A stretch of DNA of 64,000 nt from SAR86 cluster bacterium AG-390-O18. Lineage in GTDB: Bacteria > Pseudomonadota > Gammaproteobacteria > Magnimaribacterales > AG-339-G14. The stretch lies in contig QCHF01000002.1 in NCBI GenBank assembly GCA_003279605.1, forward strand, positions 447,586-511,585. Direction: 5' to 3'. The notes under the pieces are model-generated. The model worked only from the letters and a program-made list of their open reading frames with translations. It was not told the origin of the DNA and did no database searches. Positions 19,151 to 27,521 of the stretch are shown piece after piece; positions within the stretch are counted from its first letter, which is position 1, and every line of letters begins with the position of its first letter. The translations under genes and the position numbers were made by a program.

Positions 19151-19503
19151 TGGTGGAGGCGGCGGGTATCGAACCCGCGTCCATCAATCTTTCCCTATCA
19201 GCTCTACATGTTTAGATTCATCTTTTCAATTCCTTTTTTAACTCTCCGATGAGCAGGATAGATAAAAAGTATTCTGTAAAAAGCTTTTCAAAAAAATCAC
19301 AGAAATATTTTCTTGAGCAACCTATTAATCGACTTTCTTTTACCTTAATAGATATCAGGTAAAGAAAGCTAGCCTAATTAAGCGGCTAGAGCGTAGTTTG
19401 CTTTATTGCCAACTAATTGTTTTGCAACTTTTTTTAACGAGATTGTTACCAGCTCGACATGCACATTAAGTTCAAAAACAGATGTCTAATCCATTTCGCC
19501 CCC
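19151..19503 (-). ncRNA. ssrA: Transfer-messenger RNA (tmRNA, ssrA)
   Basis: tmRNA rescues stalled ribosomes with SmpB, whose gene lies just upstream on the same strand. The 5' end GGGGGCG (from 19503) pairs in all seven positions, one as G-U, with CGCCTCC before the discriminator A and the encoded CCA ending at 19151. The T arm is GCGGG-TTCGATA-CCCGC. The coding part reads, from a GGC resume codon preceded by TAGTT, GNKANYALAA and stop, giving a tag with the usual hydrophobic ALAA end. Length is 353 bases, one-piece type. A possible -10 (TAAGAT on the minus strand) lies eight bases before the 5' end. Confidence 0.96.
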
Positions 19504-19531
19504 ATAAAGTTATCTTATTGTAATAATTTTT

Positions 19532-20005
19532 TTATAAGTTGCTATTAAAGTTCTTTGTCTTAAGCTTTTCTCTTTCCCATTCCTTTCTTTTAATACTATC
19601 TCTTTTATCAAATTTAGTTTTTCCTTGACCTAAACTAATTTTCAATTTTATTAAATTATCCTTCCAGAAAATTTTAGTAGGAATGCAAGTTAGACCTTTT
19701 TCTTGAGTAGCCTTAAAAATTTTTGATAACTCAGATTTTGTAAGTAATAGTTTCCTTACTCTTAGAGGATCCACAGAAAAAGTTACTTCTTTGAGGGGTA
19801 AAATAGACAATCCAATTATATAAGCCTCACCTTTCTTCATTAAGATGTAACTATCCTTTAATTCTAAACTTGAGGCCCTAATAGACTTCACTTCCCAGCC
19901 TAAAAGAGAAATTCCAGCTTCAAAACTTTCTAAAAGCTTATAGTTAAACTTTGCTTGACGATTTTCAATGACCGGCTTTCTATTTATTTTCTTGTCTTTA
20001 GCCAT
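19532..20005 (-). CDS. smpB: SsrA-binding protein SmpB
   Basis: SmpB binds the tRNA-like part of tmRNA and brings it to stalled ribosomes. The 157 residues contain NRQAKFNYKLLESFEAGISLLGWEVKSIR, the SmpB signature, and a basic C-terminal tail (RKEWEREKLKTKNF). The gene ends 28 bases before the tmRNA 5' end on the same strand. It diverges from the sodium symporter gene. Confidence 0.97.
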   Translation of the reverse strand: MAKDKKINRKPVIENRQAKFNYKLLESFEAGISLLGWEVKSIRASSLELKDSYILMKKGEAYIIGLSILPLKEVTFSVDPLRVRKLLLTKSELSKIFKATQEKGLTCIPTKIFWKDNLIKLKISLGQGKTKFDKRDSIKRKEWEREKLKTKNFNSNL

Positions 20006-20053
20006 TTTACTAGACTAGTATAACTTGTTAGAAAATTTTAAGAATCATATAGA

Positions 20054-21391
20054 ATGAGTGATATAAAAATTTGGAAAGGTAATTCAACTTTCATTCTCGC
20101 AGCAGCTGGTTCAGCTGTAGGACTTGGAAATATTTGGAAATTTCCTTATATGGTCGGTTCTAATGGAGGCAGTGCTTTTGTTATTGTCTATTTAATTTGT
20201 ATATTGGTTATAGGATTGCCTGTAATGGCATCTGAAATATTAATTGGGAAGTATGGTAGAAAAAGCCCTATTAATTCTTTAAAAAAATTATCTAAGGATT
20301 TAAATCTTAATAAAAATTGGTATTTCCTTGGCGTCTTAGGAGCAATAGCCGGTTTACTAATACTTTCATATTATAGTGTTTTTGCCGGGATGGCTTTTTC
20401 ATATATTTTTAAAATATTTCCTTCTGGCTTAGAAAATCCATCAAATTACTCTTCCAATTATTTTGGAAGTTTATCTTCATCTCCAGTGATACTAATTTTT
20501 TGGCACTCTATATTTCTTTTTTTTACATGCTTGATCGTTGGATTTGGAGTAGTAAAAGGAATTGGAAGATCAGTGAATATTTTGATGCCTTTTCTTTTTA
20601 TTTTTCTATTGGCGGTATCTGCTTATTCAGCATATGTAGGAGATTTGAAAAGTACTTTAAATTTTTTATTTTTTCCAAATTTTTCTGCTTTAACTCCTGA
20701 AGTAATTTTAAGCGCAATGGGTCAAGCTTTCTTTTCATTATCAATTGGAATGGGAGCAATTATGGCTTATGGAGCATATATGCCAGAAAAACAAGTTATT
20801 GGAAAAACAGTATTAACAATTATTTTTTTAGATACTTTTGTTGCCATTGCAGCTGGAATAGCAATATTTCCGATTGTTTTCAGTAATGAATATTTAGAAA
20901 TATCTGCCGGACCTGGATTGATATTTGAAACTTTACCAGTTGCATTTTATTCCTTACCTTTTGGAGAATTATTTTCAATAATATTTTTTATTCTTATTTC
21001 GATTGCTGCCTTGAGTTCATCTATTTCACTTCTAGAGCCTTTTACCGCATGGATAGAAGAGAGAAAAATCATCAAAAGGAAAATCATTGTCTTGTTGCTA
21101 GGCCTTTCAACTTGGATTTTAGGCTTAGGTAGTATTTTTTCTTTTAATATTTGGTCTGAAATTACTTTTCTTGGATTAAATTTTCTAGAACTTCTAGATT
21201 ATTTGACAAATAATATAATGCTTCCTTTAGGAGGCTTTTTAGTTGCTATTTTAGTCGGGTGGCTAATTTCCGAAGATTTTCTTCAAAAAAATATAAAAAT
21301 GAACCATTTACAATTTTCTGTTTTTAAATTTTTCTTAAAATATGTTTCAGCTGGATCTATTGTTCTAATTTTCTTTTACTCTGTTCTTTAG
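20054..21391 (+). CDS. Sodium-dependent transporter, neurotransmitter:sodium symporter (NSS/SNF) family
   Basis: An inner-membrane protein of 445 residues with about eleven or twelve hydrophobic segments. The first one carries the NSS signature AAAGSAVGLGNIWKFPYMVG, whose unwound centre binds sodium and substrate in the family's known structures (LeuT). Further markers are GQAFFSLSIGMGAIMAYGAY in the sixth segment and SLLEPFTAWIEE in the eighth. Bacterial members import amino acids with sodium, which suits a marine cell; the substrate is not deducible. Its 3' end overlaps the converging bamE by 35 bases. Confidence 0.9.
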   Translation: MSDIKIWKGNSTFILAAAGSAVGLGNIWKFPYMVGSNGGSAFVIVYLICILVIGLPVMASEILIGKYGRKSPINSLKKLSKDLNLNKNWYFLGVLGAIAGLLILSYYSVFAGMAFSYIFKIFPSGLENPSNYSSNYFGSLSSSPVILIFWHSIFLFFTCLIVGFGVVKGIGRSVNILMPFLFIFLLAVSAYSAYVGDLKSTLNFLFFPNFSALTPEVILSAMGQAFFSLSIGMGAIMAYGAYMPEKQVIGKTVLTIIFLDTFVAIAAGIAIFPIVFSNEYLEISAGPGLIFETLPVAFYSLPFGELFSIIFFILISIAALSSSISLLEPFTAWIEERKIIKRKIIVLLLGLSTWILGLGSIFSFNIWSEITFLGLNFLELLDYLTNNIMLPLGGFLVAILVGWLISEDFLQKNIKMNHLQFSVFKFFLKYVSAGSIVLIFFYSVL

Positions 21392-21731
21392 ATTTTTCTT
21401 TAAGGTTTTCATTAACTTCAGAAGCTATTTTTTTATTCCAATTTACCAATTTATTTTCTTCGAAAACTAAAGTGTGGTGAACATTACTTCTCTTATTTTC
21501 TCCAATAATTTCAAATCCAATATAATCCCACCTATTCGAATTAAAAGGATCCTTAATTGATGGTGTTCCCATTATGTACCTTACTTGAGCCTTTGTTAGT
21601 CCTGATTCTAATTTATCAAGCATAGACGCACTAATTATATTTCCTTGTGCCACTGGAACTTGATAAAAGTTGCTTGCACAGGAATATATAAAAAATACAG
21701 TTATAATAGAAAAAAATTTGAATAACTTCAT
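21357..21731 (-). CDS. bamE: Outer-membrane assembly lipoprotein BamE
   Basis: BamE is a small lipoprotein of the BAM complex that inserts outer-membrane barrels. The 124 residues start with a lipoprotein signal peptide ending FIYSCAS, where the cysteine is at about residue 18. The SmpA/OmlA domain follows, with QGNIISASMLDKLESGLTK and VRYIMGTPSIKDPFNSNRWDY. The C-terminal tail is lysine- and glutamate-rich. It diverges from fur, the same pairing as omlA-fur in Pseudomonas. BamA is encoded further along in this window. Confidence 0.95.
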   Translation of the reverse strand: MKLFKFFSIITVFFIYSCASNFYQVPVAQGNIISASMLDKLESGLTKAQVRYIMGTPSIKDPFNSNRWDYIGFEIIGENKRSNVHHTLVFEENKLVNWNKKIASEVNENLKEKSKEQSKRKLEQ

Positions 21732-21734
21732 TAG

Positions 21735-21747
21735 ATGATTTAATCAT
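21735..21747. promoter_or_regulatory. Palindrome in the 27-base bamE-fur spacer
   Basis: ATGATT-T-AATCAT is a perfect 13-base palindrome exactly between the two divergent start codons. It resembles, but does not match well, the GATAAT-type half sites of a Fur box. It could be an operator for one or both genes. No footprint is implied. Confidence 0.3.
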
Positions 21748-21758
21748 ATTTATTAAAA

Positions 21759-22172
21759 ATGAGCGAAGATAAAAATATAAGAAAAGCTGGCCTTAAAGTT
21801 ACTTTGCCAAGAGTAAGAATTTTAGAAATATTTGAACAGTCAAAAGAAAGACATTTAAGTGCTGAAGATATTTATAATAAAATAAGAGAATCTGGTGATG
21901 AAGTCGGCTTAGCTACTGTTTATAGAGTGCTTACTCAATTTGAGTCTGCTGGAATCTTGATGAAACAAAATTTTGAAGATAACTTCTCAGTTTATGAACT
22001 TGTCTCCGATGATCATCACGACCATATGGTTTGCATAGACTCTGGAAAAGTAATTGAGTTTAAAAACGATTTAATTGAAGAAGAGCAGGATAAAATTGCA
22101 AAAGAACATGGTTACAAAATTGTTGATCATAAATTAGTTTTATATGTAAAACCTTTAGATGGCGAAAAATAA
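21759..22172 (+). CDS. fur: Ferric uptake regulator Fur
   Basis: An iron-responsive repressor of 137 residues. The N-terminal winged helix (KVTLPRVRILEIFE, then LATVYRVLTQFESAG) is followed by the metal-binding part, with H86, H87 and H89 in DDHHDHMVC. The structural zinc pair C92-x2-C95 of E. coli Fur appears here as C92-x2-S95, and the C-terminal cysteine pair is missing as well; Pseudomonas Fur also lacks most of these cysteines and still works. The last 14 bases overlap grpE, so both may be translated from one transcript. Confidence 0.96.
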   Translation: MSEDKNIRKAGLKVTLPRVRILEIFEQSKERHLSAEDIYNKIRESGDEVGLATVYRVLTQFESAGILMKQNFEDNFSVYELVSDDHHDHMVCIDSGKVIEFKNDLIEEEQDKIAKEHGYKIVDHKLVLYVKPLDGEK

Positions 22173-22707
22173 AAAACAGAAAGCAGATAATAAATCTAGC
22201 GATATTAGTTCTGACAAAGAACCTAGCCCAGAGGAAACCACCGAAAGCAAAAAATTCTCTGAAAATGAAGTTGAAATTGTAGCCTCTTTAGAAAAGATCA
22301 AAGCTCTTGAAGAAAAAGTTTTAAGGGCACATGCAGAAGTGGAAAATGTGAGAAGAGTTTCTCAAAAAGAAATTCTTAAATCAAGAGCCTTTTCATCAGA
22401 GCTAATAACTAAAGATCTTCTCTCTCCTATAGATAACTTGGAAAGATCTTTACAACATTCTGATCAAGAAATTCCAAGAAGTCTGATTGAACTTGTTTTA
22501 AAGGAAATTTCGCAGGCCTTATCCAATAATAATATTGAAGAAATTAAACCTTTAGGGGACAAATTTGATCCGAATTTTCATGAAGCTTTAACAATAAAGG
22601 AAGATAAATCTAAGCAAGCTGACGAAATTTTAGAAGTTGTTCAAAAAGGTTACAAAATTCAAGAAAGAGTTATCAGACCAGCTCTAGTAATAGTTAATAA
22701 AATTTAG
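22159..22707 (+). CDS. grpE: Nucleotide exchange factor GrpE
   Basis: GrpE releases ADP from DnaK. The 182 residues have an acidic, disordered N-terminus, a long coiled coil (about residues 35-80, LEEKVLRAHAEVENVRRVSQKE) and the C-terminal beta domain with PLGDKFDPNFHEAL and VQKGYKIQERVIRPALVIV. The start lies within the end of fur. In Pseudomonas recN separates these genes; here it is gone from this site. Confidence 0.97.
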   Translation: MAKNKKQKADNKSSDISSDKEPSPEETTESKKFSENEVEIVASLEKIKALEEKVLRAHAEVENVRRVSQKEILKSRAFSSELITKDLLSPIDNLERSLQHSDQEIPRSLIELVLKEISQALSNNNIEEIKPLGDKFDPNFHEALTIKEDKSKQADEILEVVQKGYKIQERVIRPALVIVNKI

Positions 22708-22714
22708 TTTTTTC

Positions 22715-22742
22715 CTTGTTTTTTTTCTCTTTAACCCCATAA
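22715..22742 (+). promoter_or_regulatory. Candidate sigma-32 (heat-shock) promoter of dnaK
   Basis: Between grpE and dnaK, CTTGTT (22715-22720) and CCCCATAA (22735-22742) stand 14 bases apart. The sigma-32 consensus is CTTGAA, 13-15 bases, CCCCATnT, so the -10 core is perfect and the -35 matches four of six. The run of C in an otherwise AT-rich spacer makes it stand out. Transcription would start near 22750, about 20 bases before the dnaK ATG. Confidence 0.7.
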
Positions 22743-22771
22743 AAAGGGAAGGCAATGTTATGGAGTGAATA

Positions 22772-24691
22772 ATGTCAAAAATTATAGGTATAGACTTAGG
22801 TACAACAAACTCTTGTGTATCTATTTTAGAGAGCGGAAAGCCAAAAATAATCGAAAATTCTGAGGGCGATCGCACTACACCATCTGTAGTAGCATATACT
22901 GATAACGAAACTATTGTAGGGCAAAGTGCTAAGCGTCAAGCAGTAACTAATCCCGAAAATACTCTTTATGCAATTAAAAGGTTGATCGGAAGGAAGTTTG
23001 ACGGAGAGATAAAAAAAGAGGCAGAGTCTACTCCTTTCAAAATAATAAAAGCAGATAACGGGGATGCTTGGGTTGAAGTTAAAGGAGAAAAACTTGCACC
23101 CCAGCAAATTTCAGCCCAAGTTCTTACAAAGATGAAGAAATCAGCCGAAGATTATTTGGGTCACGAGATTAAGGAGGCTGTAATAACAGTGCCAGCATAT
23201 TTCAATGATTCTCAAAGGCAAGCTACTAAAGATGCAGGAAAAATTGCAGGTCTTGAAGTTAAAAGAATTATAAATGAGCCTACTGCTGCTGCCTTAGCAT
23301 TCGGCATGGACAAAAAAACTGGAGACCAAAAAGTTGCAGTTTATGACTTAGGCGGAGGAACTTTTGATATTTCTATCATTGAACTGGCTGAAATTGATGG
23401 AGAAAAGCAGTTTGAAGTTCTTTCAACTAACGGAGATACTTCATTAGGAGGAGAGGATTTTGATAATGTTCTAATTGAGCATCTAGTTTCAGAATTTAAA
23501 AAAGAGCAGAATTTCGACTTAACTCAAGATTCCTCAGCAATTCAGAGATTAAAAGAAGCAGCTGAAAAGGCGAAAATAGAACTTTCTTCAAATCAGCAAA
23601 CTGAAATCAATCTCCCATACATTACTGCAGATTCTTCAGGGCCAAAACACTTACTTTTGAAACTTACTAGAGCAAAATTAGAGTCTTTAGTTGGTGATCT
23701 GGTCTCTAAAACTTTAAAGCCCGTCGAAATTGCTCTTAATGATGCAAAGCTTTCTACATCAGACATTAGTGATGTAATTTTGGTAGGAGGCCAAACAAGA
23801 ATGCCTCTTGTTCAAGAAAAAGTTAAGGATTTCTTTGGAAAAGATCCTAGAAAAGATATCAATCCTGATGAGGCTGTTGCTGCTGGAGCAGCAATTCAAG
23901 GAGCGGTTCTTTCAGGAGATGTAACTGACATTCTCTTACTTGACGTAACTCCTTTAACCCTTGGAATTGAAACAATGGGAGGAGTGATGACTCCTTTAAT
24001 AGAAAAAAATACAACTATTCCAACAAATAAATCTCAAATCTTTTCAACTGCTGAAGATAACCAGACAGCAGTTACAGTGAATGTTGTTCAGGGAGAAAGA
24101 AAACAAGCTAAGGACAATAAACAACTTGGTTTATTTAATCTTGACGGTATTCCTGCTGCACCCAGAGGGATGCCTCAAATTGAAGTTTCTTTTGACATAG
24201 ATGCAAACGGTATTCTTAACGTATCAGCTAAAGATAAGGCTACAAATAAAGAGCAGTCTATAACCATTCAAGCTTCAAGTGGTTTATCAGATGAGGAAAT
24301 TGAAAAAATGGTTCAGGATGCTGAAGCAAATGCAGAAGAAGATAAGAAATTTGAAGGACTTGTTCAAGCTAAAAATGCTGCAGATACTTTAATACACGGC
24401 TGCAAGAAGACCTTAGAAGAGTCTGCTGACAAAGTTGAAGATGCCGAGAAAGAAAGTATTGAAAGTGCTATATCGAACCTTGAAGAAGCTTTGAAAGGTG
24501 AAGATAAGGATGATATTGAAGAAAAAACAAAAGCTCTTGCTGATGCTTCTTCCTCATTAGCTCAAAGACTTTATGCTGAGCAACAACAAAATACCCAAGA
24601 AAACCAAGATAATCCAGAAGCTAATGAATCGAATTCTGATGCTGAAGTCGTTGATGCTGATTTTGAAGAAGTAAAAGAAGAGAAAAATTAA
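22772..24691 (+). CDS. dnaK: Chaperone DnaK (Hsp70)
   Basis: DnaK is the ATP-driven Hsp70 of the cytosol. The 639 residues open with [15 protein letters not shown], and carry the phosphate 2 motif [13 protein letters not shown] near 195, IIVGG-type [11 protein letters not shown] near 340 and the linker [10 protein letters not shown]-like [15 protein letters not shown] near 390. The substrate domain and acidic tail end in EEVKEEKN. The start has GGAG seven bases upstream. It is followed after 19 bases by dnaJ. Confidence 0.98.
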   Translation: MSKIIGIDLGTTNSCVSILESGKPKIIENSEGDRTTPSVVAYTDNETIVGQSAKRQAVTNPENTLYAIKRLIGRKFDGEIKKEAESTPFKIIKADNGDAWVEVKGEKLAPQQISAQVLTKMKKSAEDYLGHEIKEAVITVPAYFNDSQRQATKDAGKIAGLEVKRIINEPTAAALAFGMDKKTGDQKVAVYDLGGGTFDISIIELAEIDGEKQFEVLSTNGDTSLGGEDFDNVLIEHLVSEFKKEQNFDLTQDSSAIQRLKEAAEKAKIELSSNQQTEINLPYITADSSGPKHLLLKLTRAKLESLVGDLVSKTLKPVEIALNDAKLSTSDISDVILVGGQTRMPLVQEKVKDFFGKDPRKDINPDEAVAAGAAIQGAVLSGDVTDILLLDVTPLTLGIETMGGVMTPLIEKNTTIPTNKSQIFSTAEDNQTAVTVNVVQGERKQAKDNKQLGLFNLDGIPAAPRGMPQIEVSFDIDANGILNVSAKDKATNKEQSITIQASSGLSDEEIEKMVQDAEANAEEDKKFEGLVQAKNAADTLIHGCKKTLEESADKVEDAEKESIESAISNLEEALKGEDKDDIEEKTKALADASSSLAQRLYAEQQQNTQENQDNPEANESNSDAEVVDADFEEVKEEKN

Positions 24692-24710
24692 TTCCTCTTA
24701 ATAATACATC

Positions 24711-25787
24711 ATGAGTAAGAAAGACTATTATGATGTTTTAGGCGTTGGTAGGAGCGCTACAAAAGATGAGTTAAAAAAAGCTTATCGAAAATTAGCTATG
24801 AAATATCATCCGGATCGAAATCCAGATGATTCTAAAGCCGCTGAAAAATTCAAAGAGCTCTCTGAGGCTTATGAAATTCTCTCTGACGATCAAAAAAGAC
24901 AGACCTATGATAACTTCGGTCATGATGGTGTAAATTCCTCATTTAATACTTCCCAAGGAGCAGCGGATGCTTTTAGCGATATATTTGGTGATATATTTTC
25001 AGATATTTTCGGAGGTTCCTCGGAAAGAAGAGCCTCTTCTAGAGGAGCTGATTTAAGTTATAACTTAGAGGTCTCGCTCGAGGAAGCAGTTTTTGGTAAA
25101 TCTCTTAATATTGAAATTCCTTCAAAAGAAAGGTGTAACGGCATATGGAATAGATGCTCATACTGCGGCGGTACTGGAGTGATAAGACAACAACAGGGTT
25201 TTTTCTCAATGCAGCAGACATGTCCCCATTGTAGAGGGGAAGGAGAAATACACGATCCTAATTGTTCTATATGTAATGGAGTTGGCTACATAAATAAAAA
25301 TAAAAAACTTTCTGTAAAAATTCCTGCAGGAGTTGACGATGGCGACAGAATTAGACTTTCAGGAGAAGGAGAGATAGGTCGGGGAGGAAATAGAGGAGAT
25401 CTTTATATTTCTATAAACGTTAAAAGGCATTCTATTTTTGAAAGAGATGGAAAACACCTCTATTGTGAAGTTCCCTTAGATTTTGTAGATGCTGCATTGG
25501 GTGGATCGATAGAAGTCCCCACACTTGTCAGTAAAGCAAAAATAAAAATACCTTCTGGAACTCAAAGCCATAAGATTTTTAGGCTTAATGGCAAAGGTAT
25601 TAAACCTCTAAGAGGCGGATCTGTAGGAGATATTCTTGTTAGGGTAATAGTTGAAGTTCCAGTAAACTTAAACTCCGAGCAAAAAAATCTTTTGAACAAA
25701 TTTAAAGAAAACATGTCTCATGAAAATAACTCACCTTTGATGAGTTCTTGGCTAAATTCGGCTAAAGCCTTTTTTAAAAATTTATGA
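24711..25787 (+). CDS. dnaJ: Chaperone DnaJ (Hsp40) with reduced zinc-finger region
   Basis: DnaJ delivers substrates to DnaK and triggers its ATPase. The J domain has HPD at 33-35; a G/F-rich linker (about 80-105) follows. The cysteine-rich part normally has four CxxCxGxG motifs. Here three are intact: CSYCGGTG (149-156), CPHCRGEG (171-178) and CSICNGVG (185-192). In place of motif 1 there is a single C142 in CNGIWNR, so one zinc centre lacks ligands. The C-terminal substrate domains look normal ([21 protein letters not shown]). At 358 residues it is shorter than E. coli (376). Its stop overlaps dapB by four bases. Confidence 0.95.
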   Translation: MSKKDYYDVLGVGRSATKDELKKAYRKLAMKYHPDRNPDDSKAAEKFKELSEAYEILSDDQKRQTYDNFGHDGVNSSFNTSQGAADAFSDIFGDIFSDIFGGSSERRASSRGADLSYNLEVSLEEAVFGKSLNIEIPSKERCNGIWNRCSYCGGTGVIRQQQGFFSMQQTCPHCRGEGEIHDPNCSICNGVGYINKNKKLSVKIPAGVDDGDRIRLSGEGEIGRGGNRGDLYISINVKRHSIFERDGKHLYCEVPLDFVDAALGGSIEVPTLVSKAKIKIPSGTQSHKIFRLNGKGIKPLRGGSVGDILVRVIVEVPVNLNSEQKNLLNKFKENMSHENNSPLMSSWLNSAKAFFKNL

Positions 25788-26545
25788 CAAATTTTCAAAA
25801 TGACTTAATTCTTGTCGGTGCCACAGGAAAGTTGGGCACTTCTATCTTGCGGACCAATAAAGTATCTTATGGCACTTGTTCATCAGAAAACCCTCTTTTA
25901 GGAAAAAAAATAGATAACTTGGCTCATCCTCTGTTAAGTTCTCTCTCAGAAATACCAAAGGATAAATTAAATAGATCTATAGTAATTGATGCTTCATCTC
26001 CAGAAAATTTTTCAAATGTCCATGAGTTTTGTCTTTCTAATAAAATTCCTCTGGTGCTAGCTTCAACAGGACATAGCTCTGAACAGATAGAAAATTTAAA
26101 AAGTTTGTCTGAAGATATAGCTATACTTCATGCTCCAAATCTAAGCAGAGGAATTGCTTTTTTTAAATCAAAGATTCTTAAAACTATTATTGATGACATT
26201 GCTAAAAACTCAATTAATAATTCTCACATTAACTACTCTGTAAAGATTATAGAAATACACCATGATAAAAAGAAAGATGCTCCATCTGGAACAGCACTAG
26301 ACTTGAAGCAATTTATAGAATTTCATCTTGGTAAAGATATTGATATAAAAATTGAATCTCTTCGAGATAAGTCTTCTGTGGGAAGGCATGAAGTAATATT
26401 TCGGTTTGATAATGAAGAAATTTTTGTCACCCATAATGCATTAAGCAGAGACATCTTTGGTGAAGGCGTAAGGCATAGTCATTTTTTGCATCAAAAAAAA
26501 CCGGGCTTATATAGCGTAGAAGACCTCTTAACAGAAGATAATTAA
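25784..26545 (+). CDS. dapB: 4-hydroxy-tetrahydrodipicolinate reductase
   Basis: DapB reduces the product of DapA in lysine and meso-diaminopimelate synthesis. The 253 residues have a nucleotide-binding opening (LVGATGKLG near residue 12) and the catalytic block [16 protein letters not shown] near 160, which carries the paired histidines and the lysine of the family. The dnaJ-dapB junction (ATGA overlap) is also found in Pseudomonas. carA, which follows there, is missing; rpsB comes next. DapC and DapD are encoded at the far end of this window. Confidence 0.95.
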   Translation: MTNFQNDLILVGATGKLGTSILRTNKVSYGTCSSENPLLGKKIDNLAHPLLSSLSEIPKDKLNRSIVIDASSPENFSNVHEFCLSNKIPLVLASTGHSSEQIENLKSLSEDIAILHAPNLSRGIAFFKSKILKTIIDDIAKNSINNSHINYSVKIIEIHHDKKKDAPSGTALDLKQFIEFHLGKDIDIKIESLRDKSSVGRHEVIFRFDNEEIFVTHNALSRDIFGEGVRHSHFLHQKKPGLYSVEDLLTEDN

Positions 26546-26550
26546 TCTCT

Positions 26551-26578
26551 TTATTCTTAATTTGGAATATGTTCTAAT
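26551..26578 (+). promoter_or_regulatory. Candidate rpsB promoter with extended -10
   Basis: TCTAAT (26573-26578) preceded by TGT forms an extended -10 element (TGnTATAAT type). A weak -35 candidate TTATTC lies 16 bases upstream. The transcript would start near 26585 and have a leader of about 135 bases before the rpsB ATG. Confidence 0.5.
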
Positions 26579-26610
26579 TCGCTTTCTCATTAATGTAGAG
26601 AAAAAAATAC

Positions 26611-26700
26611 GCACTCGTTTGGATAGAGTATTAGGGTGCTGTCATTGCTCAATGTCAGTTTAATACTTAGCCTCGAGGAGGAATAACCCAGCCTAAAGGC
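26611..26700 (+). promoter_or_regulatory. Structured rpsB leader, possible S2 autoregulatory element
   Basis: The 175-base spacer before rpsB is the longest non-coding stretch apart from tmRNA. GCACTC (26611-26616) pairs with GGGTGC (26634-26639). The enclosed AGTATTA (26627-26633) is an exact complement of TAATACT (26661-26667) outside it, allowing a pseudoknot. Between them CTGTCATT and AATGTCAG (26639-26658) form a hairpin around GCTC, and AGCC-TAAA-GGCT follows near 26690-26701. In E. coli S2 represses rpsB-tsf through its leader; the pairing here is seen, the function inferred. Confidence 0.5.
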
Positions 26701-26720
26701 TATAAAAAAAGGAGCAATTT

Positions 26721-27521
26721 ATGGATATCTCCATAGAACAAATGTTAAAAGCCGGAGTTCATTTCGGACATCAAACCAGATTTTGGAATCCTAAAATGGA
26801 AAAATACATCTTTGGAGACAGAAATAAAGTTCATATTATCAATTTAGAAAAAACTTTAGAGTGTCTAAACCCTGCTATTGAGTTTTGTAAAAAGCTCTCT
26901 GCCTCTAATAATCGAATTCTTTTTGTGGGAACTAAAAGAGCTGCCAGAAGAGTCATAAAAGAAGAAGCTGAGAGATGCAATATGCCTTTCATTAACTATA
27001 GATGGCTTGGTGGGATGCTCACAAACTACAAAACTGTAAGATCTTCAATCAGAAGGCTTGAAATTCTAAATACTCAGGAAGAAGAGGGTAAATTTGCGGA
27101 TTTAACAAAGAAAGAGGTTTTAGGTATCAGAAGAGAAATGGAAAAGCTCGATCGTTCAATTGGTGGAATAAAGAATATCGGAGGTCTCCCAGAAGCTCTT
27201 TTTGTAGTTGATGTAGAAAATGAAAAAATAGCAATAGCTGAAGCAAAAAAAATGGGAATTCCCATTATAGGAATAGTTGATACTAATTCAAACCCAGATA
27301 ATGTAGATTTTATTATTCCAGGTAATGATGATGCTATTAGGTCAATTTCTTTAATTTCTAGAATAATTTCAAACGCATGCCTTGAAGGAGCTGAAATGTC
27401 AGGATCAACCAGAACCTCTAAAGATGGTCCTGTAGTTGTTAAAAAATCTTCTCAAGAAGAAGAAGTTCAAACCAAAAGTAGCAAGCAGGAAGAAACAAAA
27501 GAATCAACTGAGGATAAATAA
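26721..27521 (+). CDS. rpsB: 30S ribosomal protein S2
   Basis: S2 joins the 30S subunit late and is needed with S1 for initiation. The 266 residues include the diagnostic [19 protein letters not shown] near the start, [15 protein letters not shown] near 92 and [25 protein letters not shown] near 190. A 30-residue acidic and lysine-rich tail extends past the conserved domain. GGAG lies six bases before the ATG. tsf starts directly after the stop. Confidence 0.98.
   Translation: MDISIEQMLKAGVHFGHQTRFWNPKMEKYIFGDRNKVHIINLEKTLECLNPAIEFCKKLSASNNRILFVGTKRAARRVIKEEAERCNMPFINYRWLGGMLTNYKTVRSSIRRLEILNTQEEEGKFADLTKKEVLGIRREMEKLDRSIGGIKNIGGLPEALFVVDVENEKIAIAEAKKMGIPIIGIVDTNSNPDNVDFIIPGNDDAIRSISLISRIISNACLEGAEMSGSTRTSKDGPVVVKKSSQEEEVQTKSSKQEETKESTEDK

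Noticed and set aside
21735-21747. Confident Fur box ahead of fur
   Set aside because: The palindrome is perfect but short and does not match the GATAAT repeat well; kept only as a low-confidence feature.
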